Below, piece after piece: positions 1 to 10,829 of a stretch of 64,000 nucleotides of DNA. Numbering within the stretch: the first letter of the stretch is position 1; each line of letters starts with the position of its first letter. The stretch is from Branchiostoma floridae (Eukaryota > Chordata > Leptocardii > Amphioxiformes > Branchiostomatidae): positions 13,611,010-13,675,009 of the forward strand of contig NC_049979.1 in the NCBI RefSeq assembly GCF_000003815.2, written 5' to 3'. Position numbers and translations under genes: made by a program. The notes below the pieces were generated by a model, which saw only the letters and a program-made list of their open reading frames with translations, did not search any database and had not been told where the DNA came from.

Positions 1-86
1 GTTATATCACATGTCATAAATCTCACGCGAGTGGAGATCTCGCGAGAGTCATTCCATTGTGATATCATTGGGAATCATAATATATT
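1..86. repeat. Left copy of an 80-bp palindromic repeat
   Basis: This stretch reappears in the same orientation at about 4501-4580 with only a few substitutions and short indels. Within each copy the two halves are imperfect reverse complements: an ATATCACATG arm and a CGCGAG arm face CTCGCGAG and ATGTGATAT. The copy begins at the first base, so it may extend out of the window. Similarity to the second copy stops near base 80, just after ATTGGG. It is probably one boundary of a transposable element whose interior is the satellite region; the family is not identified. Confidence 0.7.
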
Positions 87-733
87 CCCACTCACGTTGC
101 CTCAGTGGAGAGTTAAGGACTGGGGTGAGAAGACCTCGGCACCCGCTTCTCCCGAGTGCCATTATTCCCCTAATTTAAGTTCCTACATTTCCCTTCATTT
201 AATCCTCTCCCAATCCTTATTCTTCTCCATTCCCTTTTCCCAATCCTTATTGTCTTCATTCCCCCAATCCCTTATATTTACTCCCTCACCTCTGTGCCTT
301 TCCGTACAAAACCGTCTACGTATGCATTAAGCCACCTTGACAACACAGCAGCATCCCCTATGGTCTGCTGCGCATGCTTGTTGTTATCAACAGGGTGGGT
401 GTAAGACTATCACAGTCACAGTCATCAGTCTTTAGGTGTTCCTCAAGGAATGCAGATTGATGCCCTGGTTCTCAGCTAAGTTCATTGGGCGCCTAAGGTC
501 CGGCTCGAGTTGGGACCTTGTCCAATCCGAACTCAGTGGAATGGTCGACGACCAGTCCGATTAGATAGAGAGCCCTTAGAGATTACCTGAGACCAAACTC
601 TACCAGGTTTAACAGTAGTTCAACTTATCCTGCGTCGTGTTGGAAATCAACATTGATTTTTCTGAGTATACAAGAAACATACGCCAGTGCAGAGAAAGTA
701 TTACCAAAATTGTTGCTCAGTATCTAACCTGTA
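87..733. other. Interior of left repeat element, no gene seen
   Basis: This is a pyrimidine-rich stretch (about 160-300) with the motif CCCAATCC(C)TTAT recurring, followed by unique-looking sequence up to an assembly gap. Open frames here are short and low in complexity. I see no recognisable protein, RNA gene or splice-bounded exon. Confidence 0.4.
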
Positions 734-1258
734 NNNNNNNNNNNNNNNNNNNNNNNNNNNNNNNNNNNNNNNNNNNNNNNNNNNNNNNNNNNNNNNNNNN
801 NNNNNNNNNNNNNNNNNNNNNNNNNNNNNNNNNNNNNNNNNNNNNNNNNNNNNNNNNNNNNNNNNNNNNNNNNNNNNNNNNNNNNNNNNNNNNNNNNNNN
901 NNNNNNNNNNNNNNNNNNNNNNNNNNNNNNNNNNNNNNNNNNNNNNNNNNNNNNNNNNNNNNNNNNNNNNNNNNNNNNNNNNNNNNNNNNNNNNNNNNNN
1001 NNNNNNNNNNNNNNNNNNNNNNNNNNNNNNNNNNNNNNNNNNNNNNNNNNNNNNNNNNNNNNNNNNNNNNNNNNNNNNNNNNNNNNNNNNNNNNNNNNNN
1101 NNNNNNNNNNNNNNNNNNNNNNNNNNNNNNNNNNNNNNNNNNNNNNNNNNNNNNNNNNNNNNNNNNNNNNNNNNNNNNNNNNNNNNNNNNNNNNNNNNNN
1201 NNNNNNNNNNNNNNNNNNNNNNNNNNNNNNNNNNNNNNNNNNNNNNNNNNNNNNNNNN
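734..1258. other. Assembly gap (N run, 525 bases)
   Basis: All bases are N. It sits just before the 60-bp satellite array, which suggests the array could not be assembled through. Apparent open frames crossing it have no meaning. Confidence 0.99.
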
Positions 1259-1369
1259 ACCTGTCGTCATATCAAATGAAACACCGACTCAAATCAAACA
1301 AAGTTACGATTACGTTTCACCGGCGCCCGTTGTCTTACAGCGAAACTCCACTATACCATCTGACGCACC

Positions 1370-2670
1370 CCGCTGTCCAACAACGAATTCTCTACACGAT
1401 TATCCAACAATCTCACCACACCGTCCACCGGTGCCGTTGTTCAACAACGAGTACAATATACAACCATGTACTGCACCCCACCATCCGACGGTGCCGCTGT
1501 CCAACAGCAAATACAACATACAGTCATATACTGCACCACCCCCTCCAACGGTGCCGCTGTCCAACCGCAAATACCACATACAACAAAGTACTGTACCACA
1601 CCATCCAACGGTGCCGCTGTCCGACAGCGAATACAACATACAACCATGTATGTACTGTACCACACCGTCCTACAGTGCTGCTGTCCGACAGCGAATACAA
1701 CATGCAACCATGTACTTGTACTACACCGTCCAACGGTGCCGCTGTCCAACGGCGAATACAACATACAACCATGTATGTACTGTACCACACCGTCCGGCGG
1801 TGCCGCTGTCCAACAGCGAATACAACATACAACCATGTACTGTACTACACCGTCCGACGGTGTCCGCTGTCCAACAGCGAATACAACATACAACCATGTA
1901 TGTACTGTACCACACCGTCCTACAGTGCTGCTGTCCGACAGCGAATACAATATACAACCATGTACTATACCACACCGTCCAACGGTGCCGCTGTCCAACA
2001 GGAATACAACATACAGTCATATACTGCACCACACCGTCCGGCGGCCACGCTGTCCGACAGCAAATGCAATATACAACAAAGTACTGCACCACACCGTCCA
2101 ACGGTGCCCGCTGTTCGACAGCAAATACAATATGCAACAATTACTATACCAAACCGTCCGACGGTGCCGCTGTCCAACAGCAAATACAACATACACGATG
2201 TATGTACTGTACCACACCGTCCAACGGTGCCCGCTGTCCGACAGCAAATACAATATGCAACAATTACTGTACCAAACCGTCCGACGGTGCCGCTGTCCAA
2301 CAGCAAATACAATATACACAAATTACTGTACCACACCGTCCGACGGTGCCGCTGTNNNNNNNNNNNNNNNNNNNNNNNNNNNNNNNNNNNNNNNNNNNNN
2401 NNNNNNNNNNNNNNNNNNNNNNNNNNNNNNNNNNNNNNNNNNNNNNNNNNNNNNNNNNNNNNNNNNNNNNNNNNNNNNNNNNNNNNNNNNATACAACAAT
2501 TGCTGTACGAACACGAACGACGGTGCCGCTGTCCGACAGCAAATACAATATACACAAATTACTGTACCACACCGTCCGACGGTGCTGCTGTCCGACAGCG
2601 AATACAATATACAACAATTACTTTATTACGTCAACCGACGGTGCCGTTGTTCGACGGCGAATTCTAACCA
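1370..2670. repeat. 60-bp minisatellite array
   Basis: About twenty tandem copies of a unit near 60 bp are present. The block GTGCCGCTGTCC recurs exactly every 60 bases at 1491, 1551 and 1611, and then at 58-66 base spacing. Each unit contains a near-palindrome CCGTCC(G/A)ACGG, an AACAGC(A/G)AATACAA segment and a CATGTACTGTACCACAC segment. Because the unit is a multiple of three and lacks stops in several frames, long open frames appear on both strands. They translate to a 20-residue periodic Cys/Arg/Tyr string and are not genes. The array is interrupted by a gap at 2356-2490. Confidence 0.92.
2356..2490. other. Assembly gap inside satellite (135 N)
   Basis: This is an N run inside the 60-bp array. 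The same repeat continues on both sides, so copy number here is unknown. Confidence 0.99.
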
Positions 2671-2770
2671 ATTAAAACATTAAATCGATCGACGGATCCT
2701 CAGTCATACAGAGTCAAAACCTAAGAGTTTCCCCACAAAAGTTACGTCCTCGGGTACTTTAAGAAATCAG

Positions 2771-3056
2771 ACCACTGCGCCCCGCTGATCAGCCTGACAG
2801 GAGCTGGGGAGGAGCGAATACCGGGTTAGTGCAAAACTGCGACCCACTCCGAAACTACGTCCCGCTGATCAGCCTGACAGGAGCTGGGGAGGAAAGAACG
2901 CCGGGTTAGTAACGAACTGCGCCCCGCCAGTCCGCCTGACAGGAGCTGCGGAGGAGAGAACGCCGGGTTAGTGCCGAATTGGGCCCCGCCAGTCAGCCTG
3001 ACAGGAGCTGGGGAGGAGAGAACACCGGGTCAGTGCCGAACTGCTCCCCGCCAGTC
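2771..3056. repeat. Second minisatellite (62- and 80-bp units)
   Basis: Four copies of a GC-rich unit with core GCCTGACAGGAGCTG(G/C)GGAGGA begin near 2791, 2871, 2933 and 2995. The spacing is 80, 62 and 62 bases. Each copy continues with (C)GCCGGGTTAGT and CCCCGCCAGTC-like sequence. The array runs into a gap at 3057, so it is probably longer. Open frames across it are repeat artefacts. Confidence 0.88.
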
Positions 3057-3339
3057 NNNNNNNNNNNNNNNNNNNNNNNNNNNNNNNNNNNNNNNNNNNN
3101 NNNNNNNNNNNNNNNNNNNNNNNNNNNNNNNNNNNNNNNNNNNNNNNNNNNNNNNNNNNNNNNNNNNNNNNNNNNNNNNNNNNNNNNNNNNNNNNNNNNN
3201 NNNNNNNNNNNNNNNNNNNNNNNNNNNNNNNNNNNNNNNNNNNNNNNNNNNNNNNNNNNNNNNNNNNNNNNNNNNNNNNNNNNNNNNNNNNNNNNNNNNN
3301 NNNNNNNNNNNNNNNNNNNNNNNNNNNNNNNNNNNNNNN
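3057..3339. other. Assembly gap (283 N)
   Basis: All bases are N. The gap follows directly on the second minisatellite, so the array probably continues into it. Confidence 0.99.
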
Positions 3340-4485
3340 AAACTGGAAGAAGGACACATCACATGTTACGTCACCGCGGAAAAAATTACTGAGAAAACAG
3401 AAACATCACGAGTTCACGACGGTTAAAAGATCTCTTACTAGCGTACAGGCTGTCCGACAACCTGAAGTGCCAAAGCAGACACTTTCAGAAAGGATATCAC
3501 AGTCAACTTGGAATCACCGCTGCAAATTGTTGACTACTGCCCGAGTATTGAAGTCTTTGAGCCTGGTCCAACCACTTTCCGGGCTGTTGACTGCTCCACA
3601 GATGGCAGAAATGCTGGCCTAGCACAGAAAACCATGGCAAAATTGTACGGTAAAACAGACAAGCAACACTGCTAAAACGAGAGCAGCCCAATCAGGCAAC
3701 TCTACCCGAAACATGGCGCTTCGGCACACACAGAAAAACACTGACCACCACTTTGACGACTGCCAAAGTTTCCAAAAAATGGCTTAACTCACCCACAGCG
3801 GTGTCAGTAATAAGTTTAACCACTACTGTCGTCAGGGGAGGAATGTCATGTGCTCCTCCAGGCCCTCGGTGATCAGTTCAGTGTTGTTCTGCTCCATTAG
3901 GCTCCTTGCGCGAGAAAACAAGGATTACGGCAGTCCTGGTGGTGATACAGCCTTGTCTGAATACCTAACTCATGCGAAAAAAAAAACAAGGAAATCAAAA
4001 TGCATCCGAAGCCAAGTTAACCACGCTAAGTTGAATCAATCTCACCTGCGCACCCGAACACGTGCGCTCCACATACAGATGCAAATTCCACTCAAAAATG
4101 ACACGAGTATCAGAAAGAACATTTGAAAACTCGAATATGCTCTAAAACACAAGCTGCACGCCTTAGGAAAGGTGAGCAAACAAATTCACAGAATAATGAA
4201 ACGAAATTCAGACAGCAAAATGTCTCTGCACTGAGAACACTGTCCCGCCAAAGCGCGGGAAACAGACCGCCAAACAAAAATTCCAGAACACGCCATAAGG
4301 CGGCAAGGCAATACTGCGTACCTTCTAGGTTAGTGATACTAACGCCATAGGAAACTACTCAGTCCTTTGCTGCCGGCAAGATACGTTCCCAGAAGTAAAA
4401 GATGTCACCGACTTGCACATGGCTGGTACAGCGCTACAGGAGCTCTGCTTGGCAACGTCCTGTTCGTACGGCTCATGATTCACTT
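3340..4485. other. Right interior of the repeat element, no intact gene
   Basis: The sequence is stop-rich in most frames, with only 60-95 codon open frames of biased composition. I see no reverse transcriptase, integrase or transposase motif. A short perfect palindrome, ATTCAC-TT-GTGAAT, lies near 4480, just before the purine run that precedes the second palindromic repeat. Confidence 0.4.
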
Positions 4486-4487
4486 GT

Positions 4488-4583
4488 GAATAGAGGGGGA
4501 GTTATATCACATGTCATGAACTCACGCGAGTGGAGATCTCGCGAGAGTTCATTCCATATGTGATATCATTGGGGAATCGGGGG
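4488..4583. repeat. Right copy of palindromic repeat with upstream purine tract
   Basis: From 4501 the sequence repeats bases 1-80 in direct orientation. The internal inverted arms are better preserved here, running from ATATCACATG with TGAACTC to CTCGCGAGAGTTCA and ATATGTGATAT. The purine run AATAGAGGGGGAG lies immediately upstream. A polypurine tract in this position is what one expects before the 3' LTR of a retrotransposon, but the shared segment (about 80 bp) is far too short for a normal LTR. The element type therefore stays open. Confidence 0.65.
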
Positions 4584-4740
4584 TAGCGCACCATCTTTCA
4601 CGACCGCCTGAATCAACCGTGGTCTTTCTCTTTTGCTTTGTCCCGCTGGCCTGTTATAATAGTCTCCGCTCTATGGAACAGGGTGCGGATCATCCCTAAT
4701 TTATGGTCCAAAGGGTGGTTTGAAACTAGTACTCCTTGCT

Positions 4741-4936
4741 NNNNNNNNNNNNNNNNNNNNNNNNNNNNNNNNNNNNNNNNNNNNNNNNNNNNNNNNNNNN
4801 NNNNNNNNNNNNNNNNNNNNNNNNNNNNNNNNNNNNNNNNNNNNNNNNNNNNNNNNNNNNNNNNNNNNNNNNNNNNNNNNNNNNNNNNNNNNNNNNNNNN
4901 NNNNNNNNNNNNNNNNNNNNNNNNNNNNNNNNNNNN
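4741..4936. other. Assembly gap (196 N)
   Basis: All bases are N. GGATGACAAAGTTAC occurs just after the gap (about 4949) and again near 5057, so another tandem repeat probably lies in it. Confidence 0.97.
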
Positions 4937-5400
4937 GGTATGTGTGTGGATGACAAAGTTACCAGTAAAGTCAGTGGTGCAAAAGAAAGGAATTATGCCA
5001 GAATTAAAGAAACTGTAGGGAATTGTTGATCCAGGTGGCAGAGAGCCTACAGCTGTGGATGACAAAGTTACTAACGGTAACTTCTTCAAGCCTCCCCATC
5101 GTCCCAGTATACGTTTTCAACGCTTTGTCCTTTCGTCCGGCTCCATGCAAGCGCTTCTCGTTACACGTGTACACCCAAACAAGGACCAACCGAGAGTTTG
5201 TTTATGTTTGTTTTTCTGTCGTTACTGCACCTGTCCGCGTCGTGATGGAGTCATGGAGGAAGGTCGATACGGTCAGCTGCCCTGGGGCCGTGAGGATTCC
5301 TCCTCGACTTATCTTGATTTTGTGCATCAGTGGGTATCTCTCATTTACTAAAATCGCTGTACTTTTGTTGTGTAAATAAAGATTTCTGTTTAACACCCCT
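4937..5400 (+). other. Possible 3' end of a transposon-like transcript
   Basis: The segment holds two copies of GGATGACAAAGTTAC about 108 bases apart and ends in a TA-rich stretch with AATAAA at 5375-5380. No protein is recognisable in the 98-118 codon overlapping frames. It could be the tail of the repeat element to its left. I cannot separate that from unique intergenic sequence. Confidence 0.25.
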
Positions 5401-7084
5401 TAGTGCCTGCGGATAGATGGAAAACTCATACATCAGTCGTTCCATACTGGAAAACGAGAGAGAAGGCATGTGTAGCATAAATGGTGTGATCGTTTTTTTT
5501 CTTGTTAATATGCATACTTTTCTGATTGCTGTGGGATTTCTCCTGAAATGTGAACTGCTGAAGAGTTTGGTGAACCCCAACTCTTATTGCGTTGGGTAGT
5601 GTGCGCTCACAGAAAAAGTTAGCAACACCCAAAAGAGTCTTTACCAGAATACTTCCAGGGTAGGACAGACAAGGATAAAGCCGTTCATATTCACCCGGTC
5701 TGTTTTAATAGTTACAAAGGGCTTTCCGAAACCTTGCATTTGAAACTTTGACAGATCACAGCTCAACAGCGCTCTCTTGCGGTGCAAGGGATACTTGCAG
5801 TTATAGTCGGAAACTCGGAAATCGCTCTGCATCAGTCATGCAGCCAAGGTTGACATCAACATGAGACTTTCCACTCTTAAGACAATGTGAATATCTGTTT
5901 ATCAGGATGCCTTGTCAGCTACAAAGGTAGGGCACGGAACGAGGAAGATCATATTAACATGGCCCTCCCCCCCTAACGCACCAGCCCTCCCCCCCTGATA
6001 AATATCGTACAGTCCCTAAGAGCGTACGGCGTCTATGGTCCGGACCACAACATTGTTAGTTGTAATCCGGTCCCGCATACCACGGGTGGGGAAAATCAGC
6101 AAGGTGCTCCTGTCAGAACTACGCCCTTCAGCCTTACCCGACTTCAACCGTCCGTATCCAGCTTAGCAGTTAATCCTCTCAGCAAATCCGTCAGACAAAT
6201 GTCGGTCTGAAAAACCAATATCGACTCGAACCTCGCTCGACTCAAAACTCAACTCAAGTAAATTTCATGCAATTGACTAACACATCAACATAATTTATGC
6301 ATGGTGTTGATCATCATTGACTAACGTACACATGTCACAATTATAAAATTCCCATCATTAATCATAAAGCAGTTTTGCAATTTTTACATAAACAATGCAA
6401 ATAAGTTCCTCATTACCATATTTGGTATCTGCTTATATTTCACCTATCATAATTAACAAGTGTTACATTTATTTAAGTCCAGTTATTGCAAACAATGGAA
6501 TCATACCATTTCCTCATTATGCAAATTAAGTCCCCATTTGCATAACATGAATATCATTATGAACATGAATATCATTATGAACATCTTTGCCTAAGCTACC
6601 TGCATGCCTAAAATGATGCCAATCCGTCGATCCTTTCTGCAGCTATCCTCCTTGGAATGTCTTGACAAAAACGCCCCTGCAGTTCTGAAATTAAATGTTG
6701 GGGGGCTAAAACCTGCCCCACTCTGTTATGACACTGCAAGATATCTACCAGCCAAATGTCAAGACCATATCACGTCCGGGACAAGAGATACATAGACAAA
6801 CTGCTATGATAGAATATTCTCATTAGTTATGCAAATGACAGACGGACAAACGCAGGGTAAAATATAACCTCCATGAGATTTCATGGACGTAATAAATATG
6901 TCAGCCTCGACGAGCGTCGTTACTACCATAGGCCGAGATTTTGCCTGATTCACCTCAAATCTCAAATATTCTGAGATGTTAATATGCGAATGAATAATAG
7001 CAACACCCAGCAACAGTACTGATTAAGCTATGTACGTAATATTATAATGCTGATGATATAACGTTAAGAACACTTTTTCAGGGT
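5401..7084. other. Intergenic stretch, no gene seen
   Basis: The stretch is AT-rich from about 6230, with short local duplications: a CCAGCCCTCCCCCC-type motif repeated at about 5963 and 5990, and TGAATATCATTATGAACA repeated near 6548 and 6566. No exon or RNA gene is supported. Confidence 0.5.
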
Positions 7085-7405
7085 TTGTAGACTACAATCC
7101 TATATGTAATCGTGGGGTTGTGTGGAGTATACGTAACGACAGAGTGTTTGGCTCAAAACCAAATGGTCCCGGGCTCCAATCCGGACCCTGATATGTCACC
7201 TTCCTTGTTTCCTTCGAAAAGGCACTTCACGCGCCTTCCTTCACTCCACCCTGGTGTAAAAATGTTTGCCTGACTACAGTTAGGGAGGTGAAAAGCTATG
7301 GAAGGAGAGGGATGGGCCCCGCCTTTCCAAAACTGTACCTTAGACACAGTGGACAACAACCCACTGCCCTTATAGCATAAAAAAAGGGGTACGGAGCTAC
7401 CTTTA
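7085..7405 (+). mobile_element. Degenerate tRNA-derived SINE-like sequence
   Basis: A tRNA T-arm-like segment, GGTCCCGGGCTCCAATCCGG (about 7167), resembles a worn pol III B box. It is followed by AAAAGGCACTTCACGC and CTCCACCCTGGTGTAAAAATG, the kind of conserved core found in metazoan V/Deu-type SINEs. It ends near an A-rich run at 7379. The A box is not clear and no target duplication is visible, so the family and limits are uncertain. Confidence 0.35.
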
Positions 7406-7597
7406 ACTTCTATCTGCTTGTACTTTGCATGTGGCATTGTCCAAATACGTTACCAATTTGAATGCAGTGCCACATTTGATTGTCCTTGACTTCCACGGTG
7501 TTACTGCAGAAGGCACTTGCCCCACAAGTTCTGCGCGTATGTTAGCTATAACCTCAAATTCTGGAGACTTCCTGGCTTTGAAAGTAACTCTAATCAC

Positions 7598-7847
7598 CCA
7601 CCTGTGATGACCATGCTTGAAGAAAGCACTGTGTGGTCTCTGGCTTGAACTGCTGGACGTCGCAATAGCTGCCGCCATCTCTCAGGAAGACAAACTCCAC
7701 TGATGTCTCGGCTTCTTGTCCCCGTCTTTTTAACACCGTTGCGACGGTAATTACCGCTATTGCGAAGCTAAGTTTCAGGAAATGAGCCCCGGAGTACACA
7801 GGCAAATCAAATTCTGTCTGAAACTGCTGTAGACTTGTGACCATCAT
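7598..7847 (-). pseudogene. Coding-like fragment with a membrane-type segment
   Basis: Read on the minus strand, this open frame gives a soluble-looking start, a hydrophobic run LSFAIAVITVATVL, then a region ending near AWSSQ at a GTGGGT donor-like site (about 7598). A second open frame follows directly (down to about 7403). Possible AG acceptors lie near 7830. I do not recognise the protein and could not join it to other exons. It may be an isolated exon, a decayed gene or chance. Confidence 0.15.
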
Positions 7848-9473
7848 TATCTGGACACGAAACCGATTGAATGTGATATCCTGATGTGATTTGTCAAAGT
7901 CTTTGCTTACAGTAATTATATATCCACACTAATGACTCGATTCTGATAACAGTCACGCTGCTGACGGCCTCACTGAAGATGCTTATGCAACAAGTATGTG
8001 CGGTCTGTCTTATGTGGAATATGTGTCACCTGTCATATGTTTTCATATTTGAAAAATGTAACGACTATACTTTTTACGCGTCTGTGGGACAAGTCATATA
8101 TGATTTTTATACAATAGGAAAATAAATGATCAAGATTTTAGAATGACTAGTACAATAGGTTGACTCTGCGCTGACGCACTGTGGACCTTTGTGGGATAAT
8201 GCAACCATTTCACTGGAAAGGCTGTTGATATCGATAACACTTTCAACTTTGCTGTTCATTTTTAATTTCCTTTTCCATGTTTGAGACACCGGGTCTTAGC
8301 CTAGCAGTTGTCCTTATTGGGTGGACAATTGAGAAGGCCATTACACTGGTCTTGAATTTATGTCTACACAAGTGAGTGTACAGGGCCGCAAATGGTTCGC
8401 CAAGCATGTATCAAGATTACTTGTATTCCCAGTATTATAACCAGGTACCATGACCAGATTTCAAACAGCCCTGGTGTTAGATAATTACCAAGATGGACCA
8501 CATTATAAACGACTACCAATCGTCGGCGCGGGAAGGGGGCTTTTCAGTACCAAGGACAGAAGCCCATACCCGGAGGTTCTGAAGTTCTCTGACGTCGATT
8601 TTTACCCGTGGGACTAAATAAGTGCGTAATTCTGGAATGCGCAAGGATTAGAGGGATTGAATAGTGGATTTAAGTATCTGTCTACTAGTACATATATCCA
8701 TGTCGTTATCAATATGATCCACAAACACATGAAGAAGGCGCGCTGGCCAATGATGACTGTTACTGACAATCAAGGAGCTTACTCCTTCATGAAAGGTTGT
8801 TTATTACATCATGTAATCCACTTGCCAGCTTCATGCATTTAATAATATCTCGCCTGACAGAGCCATACGGGCAACAACAACCACATAGGCACACTGACAG
8901 ACGCTAATCTCCGTTAGAATAATGAACTTTTTCCGTATTCAAAAGCAGTGCCCGTTGGCGTTGGTCAGAACTGTTAAGCATAACCCGTGATTGGTAAGGT
9001 ACTAATCAAAGAGAGCCCACCGTCACAAGCTGCCCGGTGTAATCACTCAGGACTTTGAGAACGTTCTCCTGATGTAGTTATCCACTTGACCTAGTCAGGG
9101 GAATTGACTAAATAGTGTTGTTGGAGAGCCACGTCTCTAAGACTTTGATCGCATTTCCCAGGAATCCTCACATTTCCTCGACATTAGCCCGGTTCATGAA
9201 CACGACCGGGAGGTCAGCGACCCAGAGCTTTATCAGGTAGGTAGATCTTCCATAAAGCGGACCAGTTAACAATCGTTTGCATTTGTGTGTTATAAGGGTA
9301 GAGAGCATTCGGCAACAGCAGTCTATCATCAGTCTTTTGACAACCTGACTATATTTAGTATTTTGCTGTTACTAATGATCTTCGTTTGAGAAGAAAAAAT
9401 CTATGGGTCTCTATTTGTGAAGAGTGCTCTGTACGGTGTTCTCTTCGTATGACGTCTATACGATTTATACACA
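7848..9473. other. Intergenic stretch, no gene seen
   Basis: Open frames are at most about 60 codons on either strand and carry no domain signal. I see no tRNA-like box pair, satellite or strong inverted repeat. Confidence 0.5.
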
Positions 9474-9622
9474 GAGATATTTATATACTAAAGATAACAA
9501 GACCAACTTAATATACCAATTCTGTCCGTGGATGGTGAGATATTTATATACTAAAGACGAGAGATATTTATATACTAAAGATAACAAGTCCAACTTAATG
9601 TACCAATTCTGTCCGTGGATAG
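9474..9622. repeat. 63-bp direct duplication with a partial third copy
   Basis: A segment starting GAGATATTTATATACTAAAG and ending TCTGTCCGTGGAT occurs at about 9474-9536 and 9560-9622. A truncated copy of its first 20 bases lies between (about 9538-9559). The two full copies differ at only a few bases. This points to recent slippage or unequal exchange. Confidence 0.85.
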
Positions 9623-9690
9623 TGTCCAGCACAGGGGTAGGAAGGTCTGTTCTAGGGCTAAGGACAGGAATGTTTGTCTGTGCCTGGACG

Positions 9691-10032
9691 GTGTTCAGGA
9701 GCAAATCTACTTACTGCGCGTGAAGTGTTCAGCATCAGGTACAGGTCCGTTTGCCTTCCTGTAAAGCGTTCAGCACAAGGGTAGGTCTGTTTGTCTGAGA
9801 GTAAAACATTCAGCACCAGCGACAGAGCCGTTTGTTTCTGAGTAAAGTGTTCAGCACCACGGACAGGTCTGTTTGTCTGTGAGTAAAGCGTTCATGGCCA
9901 GGGACAGATCTGTCGTGACTGAAGCGTTCAGCACCACGGACAGGTCTGTTGTGACTGAAGCGTTCAGCACCAGGGCCGGGGTAGGTTTACCTTTGAGTAG
10001 AAGGGTCAGTACGAAGGACAGATCTTGATCGC
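9691..10032. repeat. 41-bp minisatellite, eight to nine units
   Basis: Units begin G(T/C)GTTCAGCACCA and continue GGACAGGTCTGTTTGTCTG with an AGTAAA end. They recur at roughly 36-42 base spacing from 9691 to about 10032, and the later units are shortened (GTGACTGAA ends). Open frames on the minus strand through here are repeat translations, not a gene. Confidence 0.85.
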
Positions 10033-10599
10033 CTATGAGGGAAATATCGCTCAAAGCCAAGTACTTGAATGGCTTATTCTCAAACGTACAAGAAATGCGC
10101 ACTTGCAGAAAGTGTGTCATAGGTTTACTGGTCCCGTTTATATCCGCACCACAATTCTATTTTGGCTCACATATACATGCGCTCTCTAGCTCATAATTGC
10201 TACCGATGTAAGATCTTAATGACAGTATCTCGAACGCATCTTATTGTGACATACAGGCTGGCGCAAAGGATAGGAGTTATGATACGATACGTTTGTTGGT
10301 TCAGTAGTTCGTCATCTTTAAATAGTTTGACTTTCTCAGACTCAAAATGAAACTAACGGAATGAATCTCGATCAGTGCAACAGCAACAACGTAACGATAC
10401 ATCCAGCAGGTAACACTAACAGTTTATTTCAAGGTCATAATAAGATGTCTGCTGTTGCGTTTGCCAACAAAACAGCGATGAAACTGAGTTCTTAATTCCA
10501 TGAAACAAATGTAACATCACCCTACTCGCAAAGTTGAAATAAAACATGTATAATGAATGATAAACCCAAACGTAACTAGACATTGGTTTGATAACCGTT

Positions 10600-10829
10600 C
10601 CTCACCTCATGTTGTTTAGATGTCTGTGATCCAGACGAGTCCCGGCAGGTGGTCCGTGTAACTATGGGTTCAGCTGTAGACTCGCTAAGGTGGACATAGA
10701 CCCACTGTCGTCCCCTCTGCGGCCACGTGGTGCTCGGGCTGGGGAACCTGAAACTCACCTGAGAAACTTTACCTGCAGGACTGGACGTCTCAGAACGCAA
10801 CACCGGGTTGGGCAGTGCTCTCTTTTATA
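10600..10829 (-). promoter_or_regulatory. Candidate minus-strand TATA promoter and first exon
   Basis: On the minus strand a clean TATAAAAG (10822-10829) is followed about 200 bases later by an ATG with AG immediately before a GTGAGG donor-like site (about 10605). That spacing would suit a TATA-driven first exon with a long leader. No downstream exon could be assigned, so this may be chance. Confidence 0.2.

Noticed and set aside
637-2675. Long open frames of 400-676 codons in all plus frames, and several on the minus strand
   Set aside because: They run through N gaps and the 60-bp satellite and translate to a 20-residue periodic string. They are produced by repeat length and base content, not by a gene.
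1370-3056. Tandem arrays resembling a CRISPR
   Set aside because: Units are contiguous and have no unique spacers, and the genome is animal.
2968-3426. Open frames of 110-151 codons around the gap at 3057-3339
   Set aside because: Mostly N, and the rest is minisatellite.
5375-5380. AATAAA as the poly(A) site of a left-end gene
   Set aside because: No coding exon upstream could be supported, so I only note it within the transposon-like segment.
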